Assembly: GCF_009827495.1 (NCBI RefSeq)
Contig: NZ_WTZA01000002.1
Location: 124,001-188,000 of the forward strand
Reading direction: 5' to 3'
DNA from: Tsuneonella aeria
GTDB lineage: Bacteria > Pseudomonadota > Alphaproteobacteria > Sphingomonadales > Sphingomonadaceae
Length of the DNA: 64,000 bases
In this document: one piece after another, positions 8,290 to 17,048 of the stretch
Layout: every line of letters starts with the position of its first letter
Numbering within the stretch: position 1 is the stretch's first letter
Notes under the pieces: generated by a model
Told to the model about the DNA's origin: nothing
What the model saw: only the letters and a program-made list of their open reading frames with translations
The model's database searches: none
Made by a program: the position numbers and the translations under genes

Positions 8290-8743
8290 CATCGACTGGC
8301 CGCTGACGATCGCGATCGCAGAAGAGGCTGGCGCGCGTCGGTCCCTGGCGCTGCTGGCGGCTGTCGCCCAGCGCTTCGGCGCGCGCTGGGTGCCCGGCGC
8401 CCTGGAGGATGACGTGGCGGACGCAGGGCCGCACGTCCCTGCCGCCATCGCGGCATTGCTGGCCCCACCCGGATCGCTGGAAAGGCGCCATATCCTGGAA
8501 CGGGTCGCGCGTGAGGCAGGGGGCGGCGCAAGCAGCCTGGGCGCGTTGCGGCTGGCCTTTTCTCCGGACCCGGCGCAACTCGCTGCGATCGCCGGGGTCG
8601 GGGCGCACAGCCCTTGGCGCTGGCTCGGCTGGCCGGAGTGGGCATTGCGGCGCACGGCCGCCTATCTGCGAGCCCGGGTCGATGCGCGCGGTGCGATGTC
8701 GAGCGTAGGGGCCGATCTGCGCGCCTGGGCCGACGGCGGTTGA
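8222..8743 (+). pseudogene. 5'-truncated gene at the polysaccharide locus edge
   Basis: An open frame without a plausible start runs from a TAA at 8219-8221 to TGA at 8741-8743. Sequence with protein-like character starts after the repeat boundary (about 8290, IDWPLTIAIAEEAGARRSL) and continues for some 150 residues. The helical, Trp-rich layout (DWPLTIAIAEEAGARR, then GWPEWALRRTAAYL) is reminiscent of the C-terminal part of nucleotidyltransferase-family proteins of exopolysaccharide loci, but this is a weak guess. It sits 70 bp before rfbD in the same orientation, so it was probably the gene upstream in the operon before its 5' part was lost at the island junction. Confidence 0.55.
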
Positions 8744-8812
8744 CCGGCCCTCTTTGCGCTGCTTTCGCATTACCCGCCCGCCGAACACGTCGCAGCACTG
8801 GAGCGCACCGTC

Positions 8813-9685
8813 TTGAAAGCATTGATAACCGGAGCCGCCGGACAGCTCGGCCGCGCACTGATGGATGCGGTCCCTGAAGGCTGGGAGGCCACGGGGCTCA
8901 CCCGCGCTGAACTTGATTTGTCCGACCCCTCCGTCATCGCGCGCGAGGTCGAGGCACACCGGCCCGATGCGATCCTGAACGCCGCCGCCTACACCGCCGT
9001 CGACCGCGCGGAGAGCGACGAAAGTGCCGCATTCGCGGTCAACGCGGCGGCCGTCGGCGCGATCGCGCATGCGGCGCGAGCCACGGGCGCGCGGCTGGTG
9101 CACGTTTCGACCGATTTCGTGTTCGACGGAACCAGCCCGCGTGCCTACCGGCCCGACGACGGGCGAAATCCCCTGTCCGTTTACGGCCGGAGCAAGGCCG
9201 CGGGTGAGGACGCCGCTGGGCCAGCCGCCGCCATCGTTCGCACGGCCTGGGTTTACGGCGCCGGCGGCGCGAATTTCGTGAACACGATGCTCCGCCTGAT
9301 GCGCACCCGCGACGAAGTGCGCGTGGTCGCCGACCAGATCGGCGCGCCGACCTGGGCCGCGGGGCTCGCCGACACGGTTTGGGCGCTCGCGCTCGGCGGG
9401 CATGCGGGCGTGTTCCACCACAGCGACGCGGGGGTCGCGAGCTGGTACGATTTCGCCGTTGCGGTGCAGGAAGAAGCCCTGGCGCTGGGGATGCTGGAGC
9501 GGGCCGTGCCCGTCCTCCCCATCGCGACGGCCGATTATCCGTTGCCCGCCCATCGCCCAGCGTTCTCGCTGCTGGATTCGGCCGCGACGCGCGCGCTGCT
9601 CGGCCAGGCGCCCACGCACTGGCGGGTCAACCTGCGGCACATGCTGGCGCAGCAGATGGCGGCCGAACGGGGCGATCGGTCCTGA
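8813..9685 (+). CDS. rfbD: dTDP-4-dehydrorhamnose reductase
   Basis: This 290-residue SDR-extended enzyme carries out the last step of dTDP-L-rhamnose synthesis, NAD(P)H-dependent reduction of dTDP-4-keto-rhamnose. Visible are the nucleotide motif TGAAGQLG (residues 6-13), NAAAYTAVDRAE, the Thr/Ser of HVSTDFVFDG, the YGRSK catalytic Tyr/Lys pair, and ADQIGAPTWA. The start is TTG at 8813 with GGAG about 11 bases upstream; no ATG fits. The companion genes rfbA, rfbB and rfbC are not nearby, so rhamnose donor synthesis depends on other loci or the locus is eroded. Confidence 0.9.
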   Translation: MKALITGAAGQLGRALMDAVPEGWEATGLTRAELDLSDPSVIAREVEAHRPDAILNAAAYTAVDRAESDESAAFAVNAAAVGAIAHAARATGARLVHVSTDFVFDGTSPRAYRPDDGRNPLSVYGRSKAAGEDAAGPAAAIVRTAWVYGAGGANFVNTMLRLMRTRDEVRVVADQIGAPTWAAGLADTVWALALGGHAGVFHHSDAGVASWYDFAVAVQEEALALGMLERAVPVLPIATADYPLPAHRPAFSLLDSAATRALLGQAPTHWRVNLRHMLAQQMAAERGDRS

Positions 9686-9935
9686 TCGGCAACAGATTGC
9701 GATAGCGGCACTTTACCGATAGACAGCGCAGCGGGGGCTGATCCGCCGGCTGCATCATCCAAGGGCACGCGCACACCACATGCCAGGGCCTGTCAGCACC
9801 CATCCGGTCGATCGCGCCGGCCCGCTCGCCGCTCCGATGCCCGCGGCTCGCAAGAGCGGCCATCCGCTGGCGCCGATCATTCCGCTGGCTGCGGTCATTT
9901 ACCTGTGCGGGCGCCGAGTTCAAGGGATCGGTCTT

Positions 9936-10424
9936 GTGATCCTTGCCACGGTCGGCACCCAGCTTCCCTTTCCGCGCCTGATCGATACCCTGGAGCGGCT
10001 GGCGCGCCGCCATGGCCTGCACATCGTGGCGCAGACGTGCGCCGATCCCGTGGCCGGACGCACGATCGAACAGCACCGGCTCATCCCGCCGGAACGGTTC
10101 GCCGCGCTCGCATCGCAAGCGCGGCTTATCGTGGGTCATGCCGGCATCGGCACGATCTTCACCGGCACGCGGGCGGCAAAGCCGATAATCGTCATTCCCC
10201 GCCGCGCTGCCCTGGGCGAACACCGCAGCGATCACCAGCTCGCCACGGCGGCCGCGCTGGAAGATTACCCGGGCATATATGTCGCGTGGAACGAAGCCGC
10301 GCTCGAGAGGCTGATCATGACGCCCGGCCTCGCGCCTGCGCGCCTGGCGCCATCGACGGCGCGCCAGGCGCTCGTCTCGGAAGTGGCGGCGTTCGTCCGC
10401 TGCCCCGAACCGGCGCTGGACTAG
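9936..10424 (+). CDS. Alg13/PssE-like glycosyltransferase subunit (GT28 C-terminal domain)
   Basis: This 162-residue protein starts VILATVGTQLPFPRL, the hallmark of PssE/Alg13-type proteins, and continues with the donor-binding GT28 fold (IVGHAGIGTIF, then GEHRSDHQLATA). In characterised pairs such a subunit works with a membrane-anchoring PssD/Alg14 partner, which is absent here. The GTG start at 9936 has AAGGGA eight bases upstream; the frame is open back to 9780, but that extension lacks a ribosome site and family similarity. The gap 9686-9935 otherwise shows no gene. The stop overlaps that of wecC on the other strand. Confidence 0.78.
   Translation: MILATVGTQLPFPRLIDTLERLARRHGLHIVAQTCADPVAGRTIEQHRLIPPERFAALASQARLIVGHAGIGTIFTGTRAAKPIIVIPRRAALGEHRSDHQLATAAALEDYPGIYVAWNEAALERLIMTPGLAPARLAPSTARQALVSEVAAFVRCPEPALD
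10340..10371. terminator. Strong hairpin inside the 3' ends of convergent genes
   Basis: An 11 bp perfect stem (GCGCCTGGCGC and its inverse) with a 10-base loop lies about 50 bases before the stop of the glycosyltransferase and beyond the stop of wecC. It lacks a T-run. It could act as a bidirectional transcript end or RNA-stability element; a chance GC-rich coding hairpin is also possible. Confidence 0.35.
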
Positions 10425-11722
10425 CTCGCCAGCCGCAGCTCCGCGGTCGGGCCTGTCGATCCCGAATCCGGCCAGATCCCGCGCGTGTCGTAGATCGCTG
10501 CGCCGCCGCGTTCGGCCAGCGGCACGGCGCGGAACACGTCATGGTCCACCAGCACGATCAGCACGCCGCAAGTCTCCAGCGCCGTGTCGAGATCGACCAG
10601 CGCGGCGCCGGTCCCTTCGAACTCGCGCGGAAGCGCGTGCGCGAACGGTTCCACCACCCTGACCCGCGATCCGAAACGGCGGGCCAGGCTGGCGGCGACG
10701 AAGCGCGCGGGGCTTTCGCGGAAGTCGTCGATGTTGGCCTTGAATGCCAGGCCCATGCACGCGACGGACGCATGGGGGTGCGCCTCCACCAGCGCGGCGG
10801 CGCGGGCGAGGACGTGGTGCATCTTGGCGTCGTTGACCTCGCGCGCGGTGCGGATGATGCGCGATTCCTCCGGCGCGCCGTGCACGATGAACCAGGGGTC
10901 CACCGCGATGCAATGGCCGCCCACCCCTGGGCCCGGCTGGAGGATGTCGACCCGCGGGTGGCGGTTGGCGAGGCGGATCACCTCCCACACGTCGAGGCCC
11001 ATGCGGTCGGCGATCATCGACAGTTCGTTGGCGAAGGCGATGTTGACGTCGCGGTAGGCGTTCTCGACCAGCTTGGTCATCTCGGCCGATCGCACGTCGG
11101 TGGTTACGCAGGTGCCGCGCACGAACAGCTTGTAGAAGGCCAGCGCCTTGCGGGCGCAGCGCGGCGTGATCCCGCCGATGGAACGATCGTTGTGCGTCAG
11201 TTCTTCAAGGATGCGGCCCGGCAGCACGCGTTCCGGGCAGTAGGCGATCGCCACGTCTGCCGTGCCCTCGCACAGGCCGGGCAGGGCAAGATCGGGGCGC
11301 AGGCTGGCGAGCCTGTCGCGCAAGGCCTCCGTCGTGCCGACGGGAGAGGTCGATTCCAGGATCACCGTGTCGCCCTTCTTGAGGACGGTGGCGACGCTGG
11401 TCGCCGCGGCGAGGACATAGCTGGTGTCGGGCGTGTGGTGGCCGTCCTTTTCGAACGGGGTCGGCACGGCGATCACGAACACATCGGCCGGCGCGACTTC
11501 GGTCGCGGCGCGGAGCAGCCCCCGCTGGACCACGCCCTGCACCAGCCCGTCGAGATCGACCTCCTCGATGTGGATCTCGCCCCGGTTGATCGTGTCGACC
11601 ACGGCCTGCGACACGTCCACGCCGGTCACGCGGCATCCCGCCCGCGCGATGATCGCAGCGGTCGGCAGGCCGATGTAGCCGAGGCCGATGACGCTGACCT
11701 CTGGATTGTTTCCGCCGCGCAT
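10421..11722 (-). CDS. wecC: UDP-N-acetyl-D-mannosaminuronate dehydrogenase (UDP-sugar 6-dehydrogenase family)
   Basis: This 433-residue NAD-dependent UDP-glucose/GDP-mannose dehydrogenase family enzyme oxidises the C6 hydroxyl of a UDP-sugar to a uronate. It has the Rossmann motif GLGYIGLP (13-20), VPTPF, ESTSPVGTTE, CPERVLPG, the nucleotide-sugar region ENAYRDVNIAFANE and the catalytic Cys271 in GVGGHC. The CPERVLPG and IHIEE features favour the WecC/ManNAcA branch over UDP-glucose dehydrogenase. No wecB epimerase is nearby. It converges on the glycosyltransferase with a 4 bp stop overlap. Confidence 0.85.
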   Translation of the reverse strand: MRGGNNPEVSVIGLGYIGLPTAAIIARAGCRVTGVDVSQAVVDTINRGEIHIEEVDLDGLVQGVVQRGLLRAATEVAPADVFVIAVPTPFEKDGHHTPDTSYVLAAATSVATVLKKGDTVILESTSPVGTTEALRDRLASLRPDLALPGLCEGTADVAIAYCPERVLPGRILEELTHNDRSIGGITPRCARKALAFYKLFVRGTCVTTDVRSAEMTKLVENAYRDVNIAFANELSMIADRMGLDVWEVIRLANRHPRVDILQPGPGVGGHCIAVDPWFIVHGAPEESRIIRTAREVNDAKMHHVLARAAALVEAHPHASVACMGLAFKANIDDFRESPARFVAASLARRFGSRVRVVEPFAHALPREFEGTGAALVDLDTALETCGVLIVLVDHDVFRAVPLAERGGAAIYDTRGIWPDSGSTGPTAELRLAS

Positions 11723-11769
11723 GTCGTTTAATTTCCGCCAGTTGAAGTGCTGGCGGTCTAGGGGCGAGG

Positions 11770-11781
11770 GGTAAATTTACC
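11770..11781. promoter_or_regulatory. Perfect palindrome GGTAAATTTACC upstream of wecC
   Basis: The 12 bp palindrome lies 48-59 bases before the wecC start in an A+T-rich patch unlike its surroundings. It may be an operator or part of the promoter. No regulator is identified. Confidence 0.35.
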
Positions 11782-11815
11782 GGTAACGCGGCCGTCGGCC
11801 CGCGTCCCGGAAGGA

Positions 11816-12388
11816 TCAGGCGTTGCCGTGTTCCTTGCGGGCCAGTTCGTGCAGCCAGTCCGCGTGGCGCGGCGCCTTCTTCGTCGCGCTCCATTCTTCC
11901 AGCATCAGCGGGGCGACGCGCTTCAGTTCCGCATATTGCGCGTCCGTCCCGATGTCGGCGGCCAGTTCCACCCGGTGCCCGTTGGGATCGAAGAAATAGA
12001 TCGACTTGAAGATGCCGTGATGCGTCGGGCCGAGCACCTCGATGCCCTGCGCTTCGACATGGGCCTTGGCGGCGCGCAGGGCCTCCTCGTCGGCGACCTT
12101 GAAGGCGAGGTGCTGGACCCAGGCCGGCGTGTTCTCGTCACGCCCCATGTCCTGCTGGTTGGGAAGCTCGAAAAACGCCAGCACGTTGCCGCCCCCCGCG
12201 TCGAGAAAGACGTGCATGTAGGGATCGTATGCGCCGGTGGAGGGCACGTGGTCCTCGGCAAAGGCGGTGGTGTAATCCATGCCCAGCACCCGGCCGTACC
12301 ATTCGACCGTCTCGGCCGCGTCCTTGCAGCGATAGGCGACGTGGTGGACGCCGCCGAGCTTGACGGGGTGTGCTGCCTGATCGCTCAT
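11816..12388 (-). CDS. VOC-family (glyoxalase/dioxygenase-fold) protein
   Basis: This 190-residue vicinal-oxygen-chelate protein has candidate metal ligands His in VHHVAY (about 15-16), His in WVQHLAFKV and Glu in NGHRVELA. It lies 24 bp downstream of hppD on the same strand, so it is probably co-transcribed and may serve aromatic or maleylacetoacetate-related metabolism, but the substrate cannot be read from sequence. Single-domain size and spacing fit a dimeric metalloenzyme. Confidence 0.8.
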   Translation of the reverse strand: MSDQAAHPVKLGGVHHVAYRCKDAAETVEWYGRVLGMDYTTAFAEDHVPSTGAYDPYMHVFLDAGGGNVLAFFELPNQQDMGRDENTPAWVQHLAFKVADEEALRAAKAHVEAQGIEVLGPTHHGIFKSIYFFDPNGHRVELAADIGTDAQYAELKRVAPLMLEEWSATKKAPRHADWLHELARKEHGNA

Positions 12389-12412
12389 CTACCCAACTCC
12401 GCTGGTCCCGGG

Positions 12413-13528
12413 TTATTCCGCAGGCTCTTCCACCTGCAGCACGCCGCGTTCGATCTGGTCGCGCTCCATGCTCTCGAACAGGGCCTTGAAGTTGCCTTCG
12501 CCGAACCCTTCGTCCCCCTTGCGCTGGATGAACTCGAAGAACACCGGGCCGACCTGGGCCTGCGCGAAGATCTGCAGCAGCAGGCGCGGCTGGCCGCCAT
12601 CGGTGGTGCCATCGAGCAGGATGCCACGCGTCTTGAGGGCCTCGGCGTCCTGGCCATGGCCCGGCAGACGTTCGTCGAGCATCCGGTAGTAGGTTTGGGG
12701 CGGGGCCGTCATGAACGGCACGCCAAGCTGCTTGAGCTTGTCCCACGCCGCCGGAAGATCGTCGCAGATGAGGGCGATGTGCTGGATGCCCTCGCCATTG
12801 AATTCGCGCAGGAATTCCTCGATCTGGCCCTTGCCGCCTTCGCCTTCCTCGTTGAGCGGTATGCGGATCTTGCCGTCGGGCGCGGTCAGCGCCTTCGATG
12901 TGAGGCCCGTGTATTCGCCCTTGATGTCGAAATAGCGGATCTCGCGGAAATTGAAGAGCGTCTCGTAATAATCCGCCCAGAACTTCATCCGCCCGCCATA
13001 GACGTTATGGGTCAGGTGATCGATGTGGCTGAAACCGGCGCCTTCCGGGCGGCGCTCCACGCCCGGCAGATATTCGAAATCGATATCGTAGATCGTGAGA
13101 TCGGCATTTTCGCCGCTGGCGCCGGTCTTCCCGTCGTATCGGTCGATCAGATAGACGATCGCCCCGCCGATGCCCCGGATCGCGGGGATGTGCAGTTCCA
13201 TCGGCCCGGTTTCGACCTGGACCGGTTCGGCGCCCTTTTCGGTCAGCAGCGCGTAGGCCTTGCGCGCATCGCGCACGCGAAAGCCCATTCCGCAGGCGGA
13301 GGGGCCATGTTCGCGCGCGAAGAACCACGCCGCGCTGCGCGGTTCGTAGTTGGCGATCAGGTTGATCCCGCCCTGGCGCCACAGCTGGACGTCCTTGGAA
13401 CGGTGATTGGCGACCTGGGTGAAGCCCATGCTGGCGAACACCGGCTCGAGCACGCCTTTCTCCGGGGCGCAGAACTCGACGAATTCGAATCCGTCGAGCC
13501 CGATGGGGTTCTCGAACAGGTCGGCCAT
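12413..13528 (-). CDS. hppD: 4-hydroxyphenylpyruvate dioxygenase
   Basis: This 371-residue Fe(II) enzyme converts 4-hydroxyphenylpyruvate to homogentisate in tyrosine catabolism. The two VOC modules are visible and the iron ligands are His171 (HIDHLTHNV), His250 (GIQHIAL) and Glu332 ([10 protein letters not shown]). The C-terminal gating helix region ([19 protein letters not shown]) is complete. Homogentisate dioxygenase and fumarylacetoacetase are not adjacent; a VOC protein follows instead. A GTTTC-TATT-GAAAC palindrome just upstream of the start is a likely operator. Confidence 0.96.
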   Translation of the reverse strand: MADLFENPIGLDGFEFVEFCAPEKGVLEPVFASMGFTQVANHRSKDVQLWRQGGINLIANYEPRSAAWFFAREHGPSACGMGFRVRDARKAYALLTEKGAEPVQVETGPMELHIPAIRGIGGAIVYLIDRYDGKTGASGENADLTIYDIDFEYLPGVERRPEGAGFSHIDHLTHNVYGGRMKFWADYYETLFNFREIRYFDIKGEYTGLTSKALTAPDGKIRIPLNEEGEGGKGQIEEFLREFNGEGIQHIALICDDLPAAWDKLKQLGVPFMTAPPQTYYRMLDERLPGHGQDAEALKTRGILLDGTTDGGQPRLLLQIFAQAQVGPVFFEFIQRKGDEGFGEGNFKALFESMERDQIERGVLQVEEPAE

Positions 13529-13549
13529 ATGTATCTCCGCGGGCGCTTA

Positions 13550-13563
13550 GTTTCTATTGAAAC
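13550..13563. promoter_or_regulatory. hppD: Candidate hppD operator GTTTC-N4-GAAAC
   Basis: A perfect 5 bp inverted repeat with a 4-base spacer is centred about 28 bases before the hppD ATG, where a repressor would block transcription. Small palindromes of this form are typical of MarR or similar regulators, but the regulator is not identified. Confidence 0.45.
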
Positions 13564-13574
13564 CAAATAGCAAA

Positions 13575-13601
13575 CGGCGGGCTTTTTGTCAAAGCCCGCC
13601 G
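13575..13601 (-). terminator. Terminator hairpin downstream of thiolase
   Basis: An 11 bp perfect stem (CGGCGGGCTTT with its complement) and 5-base loop lies 29 bases after the thiolase stop; on the minus strand TTTGCTATTT follows. It separates the thiolase transcript from hppD. Confidence 0.65.
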
Positions 13602-13629
13602 CTGCGCATTCGGACCGAAAGCGTGATGC

Positions 13630-14898
13630 CTAGTCGGCGAAATCCTCCACCCGCTCGATCACGATCGCAGGCGCCATGCCGCCCGCCGCGCACATGGTGA
13701 CGAGGCCATAGCGTCCGCCGGTGCGTTCAAGCTCGTCGAGCGCGGTGCCGATGAGGATCGATCCGGTCGCGCCGATCGGATGGCCGAGCGCGATCGCGCC
13801 GCCGTTGGGGTTCACCTTCTCCTCGGGCAGGTCGAGGTCGCGGATGAACTTGGCCGCGACGACCGCGAACGCCTCGTTGATTTCCCATACGTCGATGTCG
13901 TCCTTTGTCAGGCCGGCCTTTTCCAGCACCTTCTTCGCGGCGGGGACAGGCGCGTTGAGCATCAGCGTCGGATCGTCGCCCATGTTGGCGGTGGCGACGA
14001 TCCGGGCGCGGGGCTTCATCCCGTGCTTCTCGGCGTATTCTTTCGAAGCAAGCAGGATGGCGGCCGCGCCATCGACCACGCCCGAACTGTTTCCGGCGTG
14101 GTGGAAGTGCTCGATCTCGAGGTCAGGATACTTCTGCGTGACAAGGCCGCCGAACGTGGTGCCCTGTTCATCGAGGGGCATTTTGGCGATCTTGCCGAAG
14201 CTGGGCTGCAAGTCGGCGAGGCCTTCTGCCGTCGTCTGCGGGCGGGGGAATTCCTCGCGGTCGAGCACGACGGTGCCGCTTTCGTCGGTGACCGGCACCA
14301 GCGACTTGTCGAAACGCCCTTCGCGAATGGCGCGGTCGGCATTCTGCTGGCTGCGCAATGCCAGCGCGTCGAGCTCCTCGCGGGTGAAGCCTTCCATCGT
14401 CGCGATGGCATCGCCGCATACGCCCTGGTGGCTCTGCGGGTGAACCGCGCGCAGGCGGTCGTTGCCTGAACCCATGCCGAGCGGACGGATGCCGGCCTGC
14501 ATTTCTTCCTGCATCGCGCTTGCGGTATAGCTCATCATCTCGGACCCGCCGGCGACGACTAGGTCGGCCATGCCGCTCATCACCTGGGCTGCGGCGAGGT
14601 TCACCGAGGTGATGCCGCCGCCGCAGAACCGGTCGAGCGTCATGCCGGAACTCGTCACGTCATACCCTGCGTCGAGCGCCGCCATGCGCCCCAGGTCGCC
14701 GCCCTGCTTGCCCTTCTGCGAGCTGGTGGACCAGATCACGTCGTCGACGTCCCTGGTGTCGAGATCGTTGCGTTCGGCAATCGCCTTGAGGACGGTCGCG
14801 GCCAGGTGCTGCGGGTGCATGTGCGCCAGGGCGCCCTTGCCCACCTTGCCCACGCCCCGGGGGGTGCGCACGGCATCGATGATGTAGGCTTCGGCCAT
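13630..14898 (-). CDS. Acetyl-CoA C-acyltransferase (thiolase)
   Basis: This 422-residue thiolase carries out the CoA-dependent cleavage of 3-ketoacyl-CoA that closes beta-oxidation. Visible are the acylated nucleophile Cys92 (LDRFCGGG), NEAFAVVAAKF, the catalytic His in ALGHPIGATG and the second Cys in TMCAAGGMAPA. The ATG at 14898 follows AGAGGA; longer readings upstream run into the operator region and lack family similarity. It is divergent from the enoyl-CoA hydratase/racemase operon and shares its control region, including a TTGACGCAAGCGTAAG site. Family FadA/PcaF-like specificity is not resolved. Confidence 0.92.
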   Translation of the reverse strand: MAEAYIIDAVRTPRGVGKVGKGALAHMHPQHLAATVLKAIAERNDLDTRDVDDVIWSTSSQKGKQGGDLGRMAALDAGYDVTSSGMTLDRFCGGGITSVNLAAAQVMSGMADLVVAGGSEMMSYTASAMQEEMQAGIRPLGMGSGNDRLRAVHPQSHQGVCGDAIATMEGFTREELDALALRSQQNADRAIREGRFDKSLVPVTDESGTVVLDREEFPRPQTTAEGLADLQPSFGKIAKMPLDEQGTTFGGLVTQKYPDLEIEHFHHAGNSSGVVDGAAAILLASKEYAEKHGMKPRARIVATANMGDDPTLMLNAPVPAAKKVLEKAGLTKDDIDVWEINEAFAVVAAKFIRDLDLPEEKVNPNGGAIALGHPIGATGSILIGTALDELERTGGRYGLVTMCAAGGMAPAIVIERVEDFAD

Positions 14899-14933
14899 CG
14901 GTAACGGTCCTCTTGTTCGCTGTCCGGAATCGG

Positions 14934-14949
14934 TTGACGCAAGCGTAAG
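14934..14949. promoter_or_regulatory. LiuR/FadR-like operator, site 1
   Basis: TTGACGCAAGCGTAAG lies 36 bases before the thiolase start and 47 bases before the divergent hydratase start. Its reverse strand resembles the TTTACGTAAACGTAAA-type operators described for LiuR-like MerR regulators of branched-chain catabolism in Proteobacteria. Close matches are at 17933-17949 and 38476-38491. Confidence 0.6.
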
Positions 14950-14995
14950 GCTTGGGAAGAACCGGCACAAGCAAGTTGCAAAGCGAAATGGGAGA

Positions 14996-15778
14996 ATGGC
15001 CGTGACGGAAGAATCGCGAGACGCCGAAGTGCTGACCGAAGTGCGAGACGGGGTCCTGATCGTCACCATCAACCGGCCCGCGGCGAAGAACGCGATGAAC
15101 AAGGCTGCGGCCGAAGGGATCGCGGCGGCGATGGACCGGCTCGATGCCGAAGACGACTTGCGCGTCGGCATCCTCACCGGCGCGGGCGGGACGTTCTGTT
15201 CGGGCATGGATCTCAAGGGCTTCCTGCGCGGCGAAAGCCCGATGATCGAAGGGCGCGGCTTCGGCGGGATCGTCCAGGCACCGCCGAAGAAGCCGCTGAT
15301 CGCGGCGGTCGAAGGCTATGCGCTCGCCGGCGGGCTCGAACTGATGATCGCCTGCGACCTGGTGGTGGCAAACGCCGCCGCGAAATTCGGCATTCCCGAA
15401 GTGAAGCGCGGCCTCGTCGCTGCCGCCGGAGGCGTGATGATGCTGCCCGACCAGATCCCGGAACGGATCGCGATGGAACTGGCGCTGACGGGTGATTTCA
15501 TCGACGCGGCGCGCGCCTACGAACTGGGGCTGATAAACCGGGTGACCGATGGTTCTGCGCTCGACGGAGCGCTGGAACTGGCCGCCAGCATCGCCGCGAA
15601 CGGCCCGCTCGCGGTGCGGGTGTCGAAGGCGATCGTGCGGGAATCGCGCGGCTGGCCCATGGGCGAACGCTATGAACGGCAGGGCGCGCTGATGGGCCCG
15701 GTTTTCGTCAGCGAGGACGCGCGCGAGGGCGCCGCCGCCTTCGCCGAAAAGCGCGCGCCCAACTGGAAAGGCCGCTGA
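14996..15778 (+). CDS. Enoyl-CoA hydratase/isomerase (crotonase) family protein
   Basis: This 260-residue crotonase-fold enzyme has the oxyanion-hole motifs FCSGMDLKGF and EGYALAGGLELMIACDLVVA. At the second catalytic position (KRGLVAAAGGVMMLP) the usual Glu is not obvious, which is common in hydratases of unusual specificity. It is the first gene of a two-gene operon: its TGA overlaps the ATG of the racemase by one base. ATG 14996 has GGGAG almost adjacent; GTG at 15002 would have better spacing. Confidence 0.88.
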   Translation: MAVTEESRDAEVLTEVRDGVLIVTINRPAAKNAMNKAAAEGIAAAMDRLDAEDDLRVGILTGAGGTFCSGMDLKGFLRGESPMIEGRGFGGIVQAPPKKPLIAAVEGYALAGGLELMIACDLVVANAAAKFGIPEVKRGLVAAAGGVMMLPDQIPERIAMELALTGDFIDAARAYELGLINRVTDGSALDGALELAASIAANGPLAVRVSKAIVRESRGWPMGERYERQGALMGPVFVSEDAREGAAAFAEKRAPNWKGR

Positions 15779-16938
15779 TGCGCGAAACCGGCAAAGGACC
15801 GCTCCAGGGCCTTCGTATCGTCGAATTCGCGGGGATCGGCCCGGGCCCGTTCTGCGGCATGATGCTGGCGGACCACGGCGCCGAGGTGATCCGCATCGAC
15901 CGCGCCAGCGGCGGGCGCGGCGGTTCGATGCCGGTGACCGCGCTCGACGTGCTCGCCCGCGGCCGCAAGTCGATCGCGATCGACCTCAAGAGTGCGCAAG
16001 GCGTCGCGCTCGCCCGGCGGCTCTGCGCCAGCGCCGACGGGATCATCGAAGGCTTCCGCCCTGGCGTGATGGAGCGGCTGGGGCTCGGGCCGGACGAACT
16101 GCTCGGCGACAATCCAAAGCTCGTTTACGGCCGCATGACCGGCTGGGGGCAGACCGGACCTTACGCCCCCTACGCCGGGCACGACATCAACTACATCGCG
16201 CTCGCCGGCGCGCTGGCGCACTTCGGCCGCGCCGGGGGCAAGCCGACCCCGCCGATCAACATGGTCGGCGATTTCGGCGGCGGGGGGATGATGCTGGCGT
16301 TCGGCATGGTCGCCGCGCTGCTCAACGTCGCGCGCGGCGGGGAGGGCCAGGTGATCGACGCCGCGATGACCGACGGCACCGCCGTGCTGATGAGCATGAT
16401 GCACGGGATGAAGGCGATGGGCGTGTGGTCGGAAGAGCTCGGCGCCAACATGCTCGACACCGGCGCGCACTTCTACGACACTTACGAAACGGCCGACGGC
16501 AAGTTCGTCTCCATCGGCAGCATCGAACCGCAGTTCTACGCCGAGCTTCGCGCCCGCGCGGGCCTGGCGCAGGACAAGGACTTCGATGCCCAGCACGACA
16601 AGCGCCAATGGGGCGCGCTCAAGGCCAAGCTCGCCGCGCTGTTCAAGACCAGGACCCGCGCCGAGTGGGACGCCCTCATGGAACACACCGACGTCTGCTA
16701 CGCCCCGGTGCTGACCATGAGCGAGGCCGTGGCGCACCCGCACAACCAGGCGCGCGGCACGTTCGTCGAGGTCGGCGGCGCAATGCAACCCGCCCCCGCG
16801 CCGCGCTATTCGGCCACGACGACCGCCACGCCGCAGCCCGCGCCGATGCCGGGGGATCAGACGGAGGAGATTCTCGCGTCGCTGGGGATGGGAGCGGAGG
16901 AGATTGCGGGGCTGCGCGTGGCGGGGACGGTGGCGTAG
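15778..16938 (+). CDS. Alpha-methylacyl-CoA racemase-like CoA-transferase family III protein
   Basis: This 386-residue CaiB/BaiF-fold protein has the racemase-type catalytic pair His135 (YAGHDINY) and Asp165 (MVGDFGGGG), spaced exactly 30 residues apart as in AMACR/MCR enzymes, rather than the Asp nucleophile of true CoA transferases. Such enzymes epimerise (2R)-methylacyl-CoA to the 2S form needed by acyl-CoA oxidation in breakdown of branched isoprenoid or sterol side chains. It is coupled to the hydratase upstream. The exact substrate is inferred. Confidence 0.88.
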   Translation: MRETGKGPLQGLRIVEFAGIGPGPFCGMMLADHGAEVIRIDRASGGRGGSMPVTALDVLARGRKSIAIDLKSAQGVALARRLCASADGIIEGFRPGVMERLGLGPDELLGDNPKLVYGRMTGWGQTGPYAPYAGHDINYIALAGALAHFGRAGGKPTPPINMVGDFGGGGMMLAFGMVAALLNVARGGEGQVIDAAMTDGTAVLMSMMHGMKAMGVWSEELGANMLDTGAHFYDTYETADGKFVSIGSIEPQFYAELRARAGLAQDKDFDAQHDKRQWGALKAKLAALFKTRTRAEWDALMEHTDVCYAPVLTMSEAVAHPHNQARGTFVEVGGAMQPAPAPRYSATTTATPQPAPMPGDQTEEILASLGMGAEEIAGLRVAGTVA

Positions 16939-16963
16939 TCGGAACGGTGGGCGAAAAGCCCAG

Positions 16964-17039
16964 GCCCGTGTCGAGCACGGGCTGACGAGAATTTTGTGGA
17001 CAATCTAGCCTCATCGTCGCCCCGTGCTTTACGCGGGGC
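16964..17039. terminator. Two hairpins between convergent genes
   Basis: GCCCGTG-TCGAG-CACGGGC (16964-16982) and GCCCCG-N9-CGGGGC (17019-17039) lie between the racemase and the convergent hydrolase. They are probable bidirectional transcription ends, with weak T-runs. Confidence 0.5.
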
Positions 17040-17048
17040 TTGGCTATC

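Noticed and set aside
3150..8320. Target site duplication at the outer edges of the inverted repeats
   Set aside because: The bases outside 3183 (CTCCTCCTGA) and 8289 (CATCGACTGG) do not match, so a standard transposon insertion is not supported.
8228..9640. Long antisense open frame opposite rfbD
   Set aside because: It has no family similarity and is a typical GC-rich shadow of the recognised gene on the other strand.
9780..9935. Upstream extension of the PssE-like glycosyltransferase
   Set aside because: The GTG at 9936 has a good ribosome site and exactly fits the conserved N-terminus.
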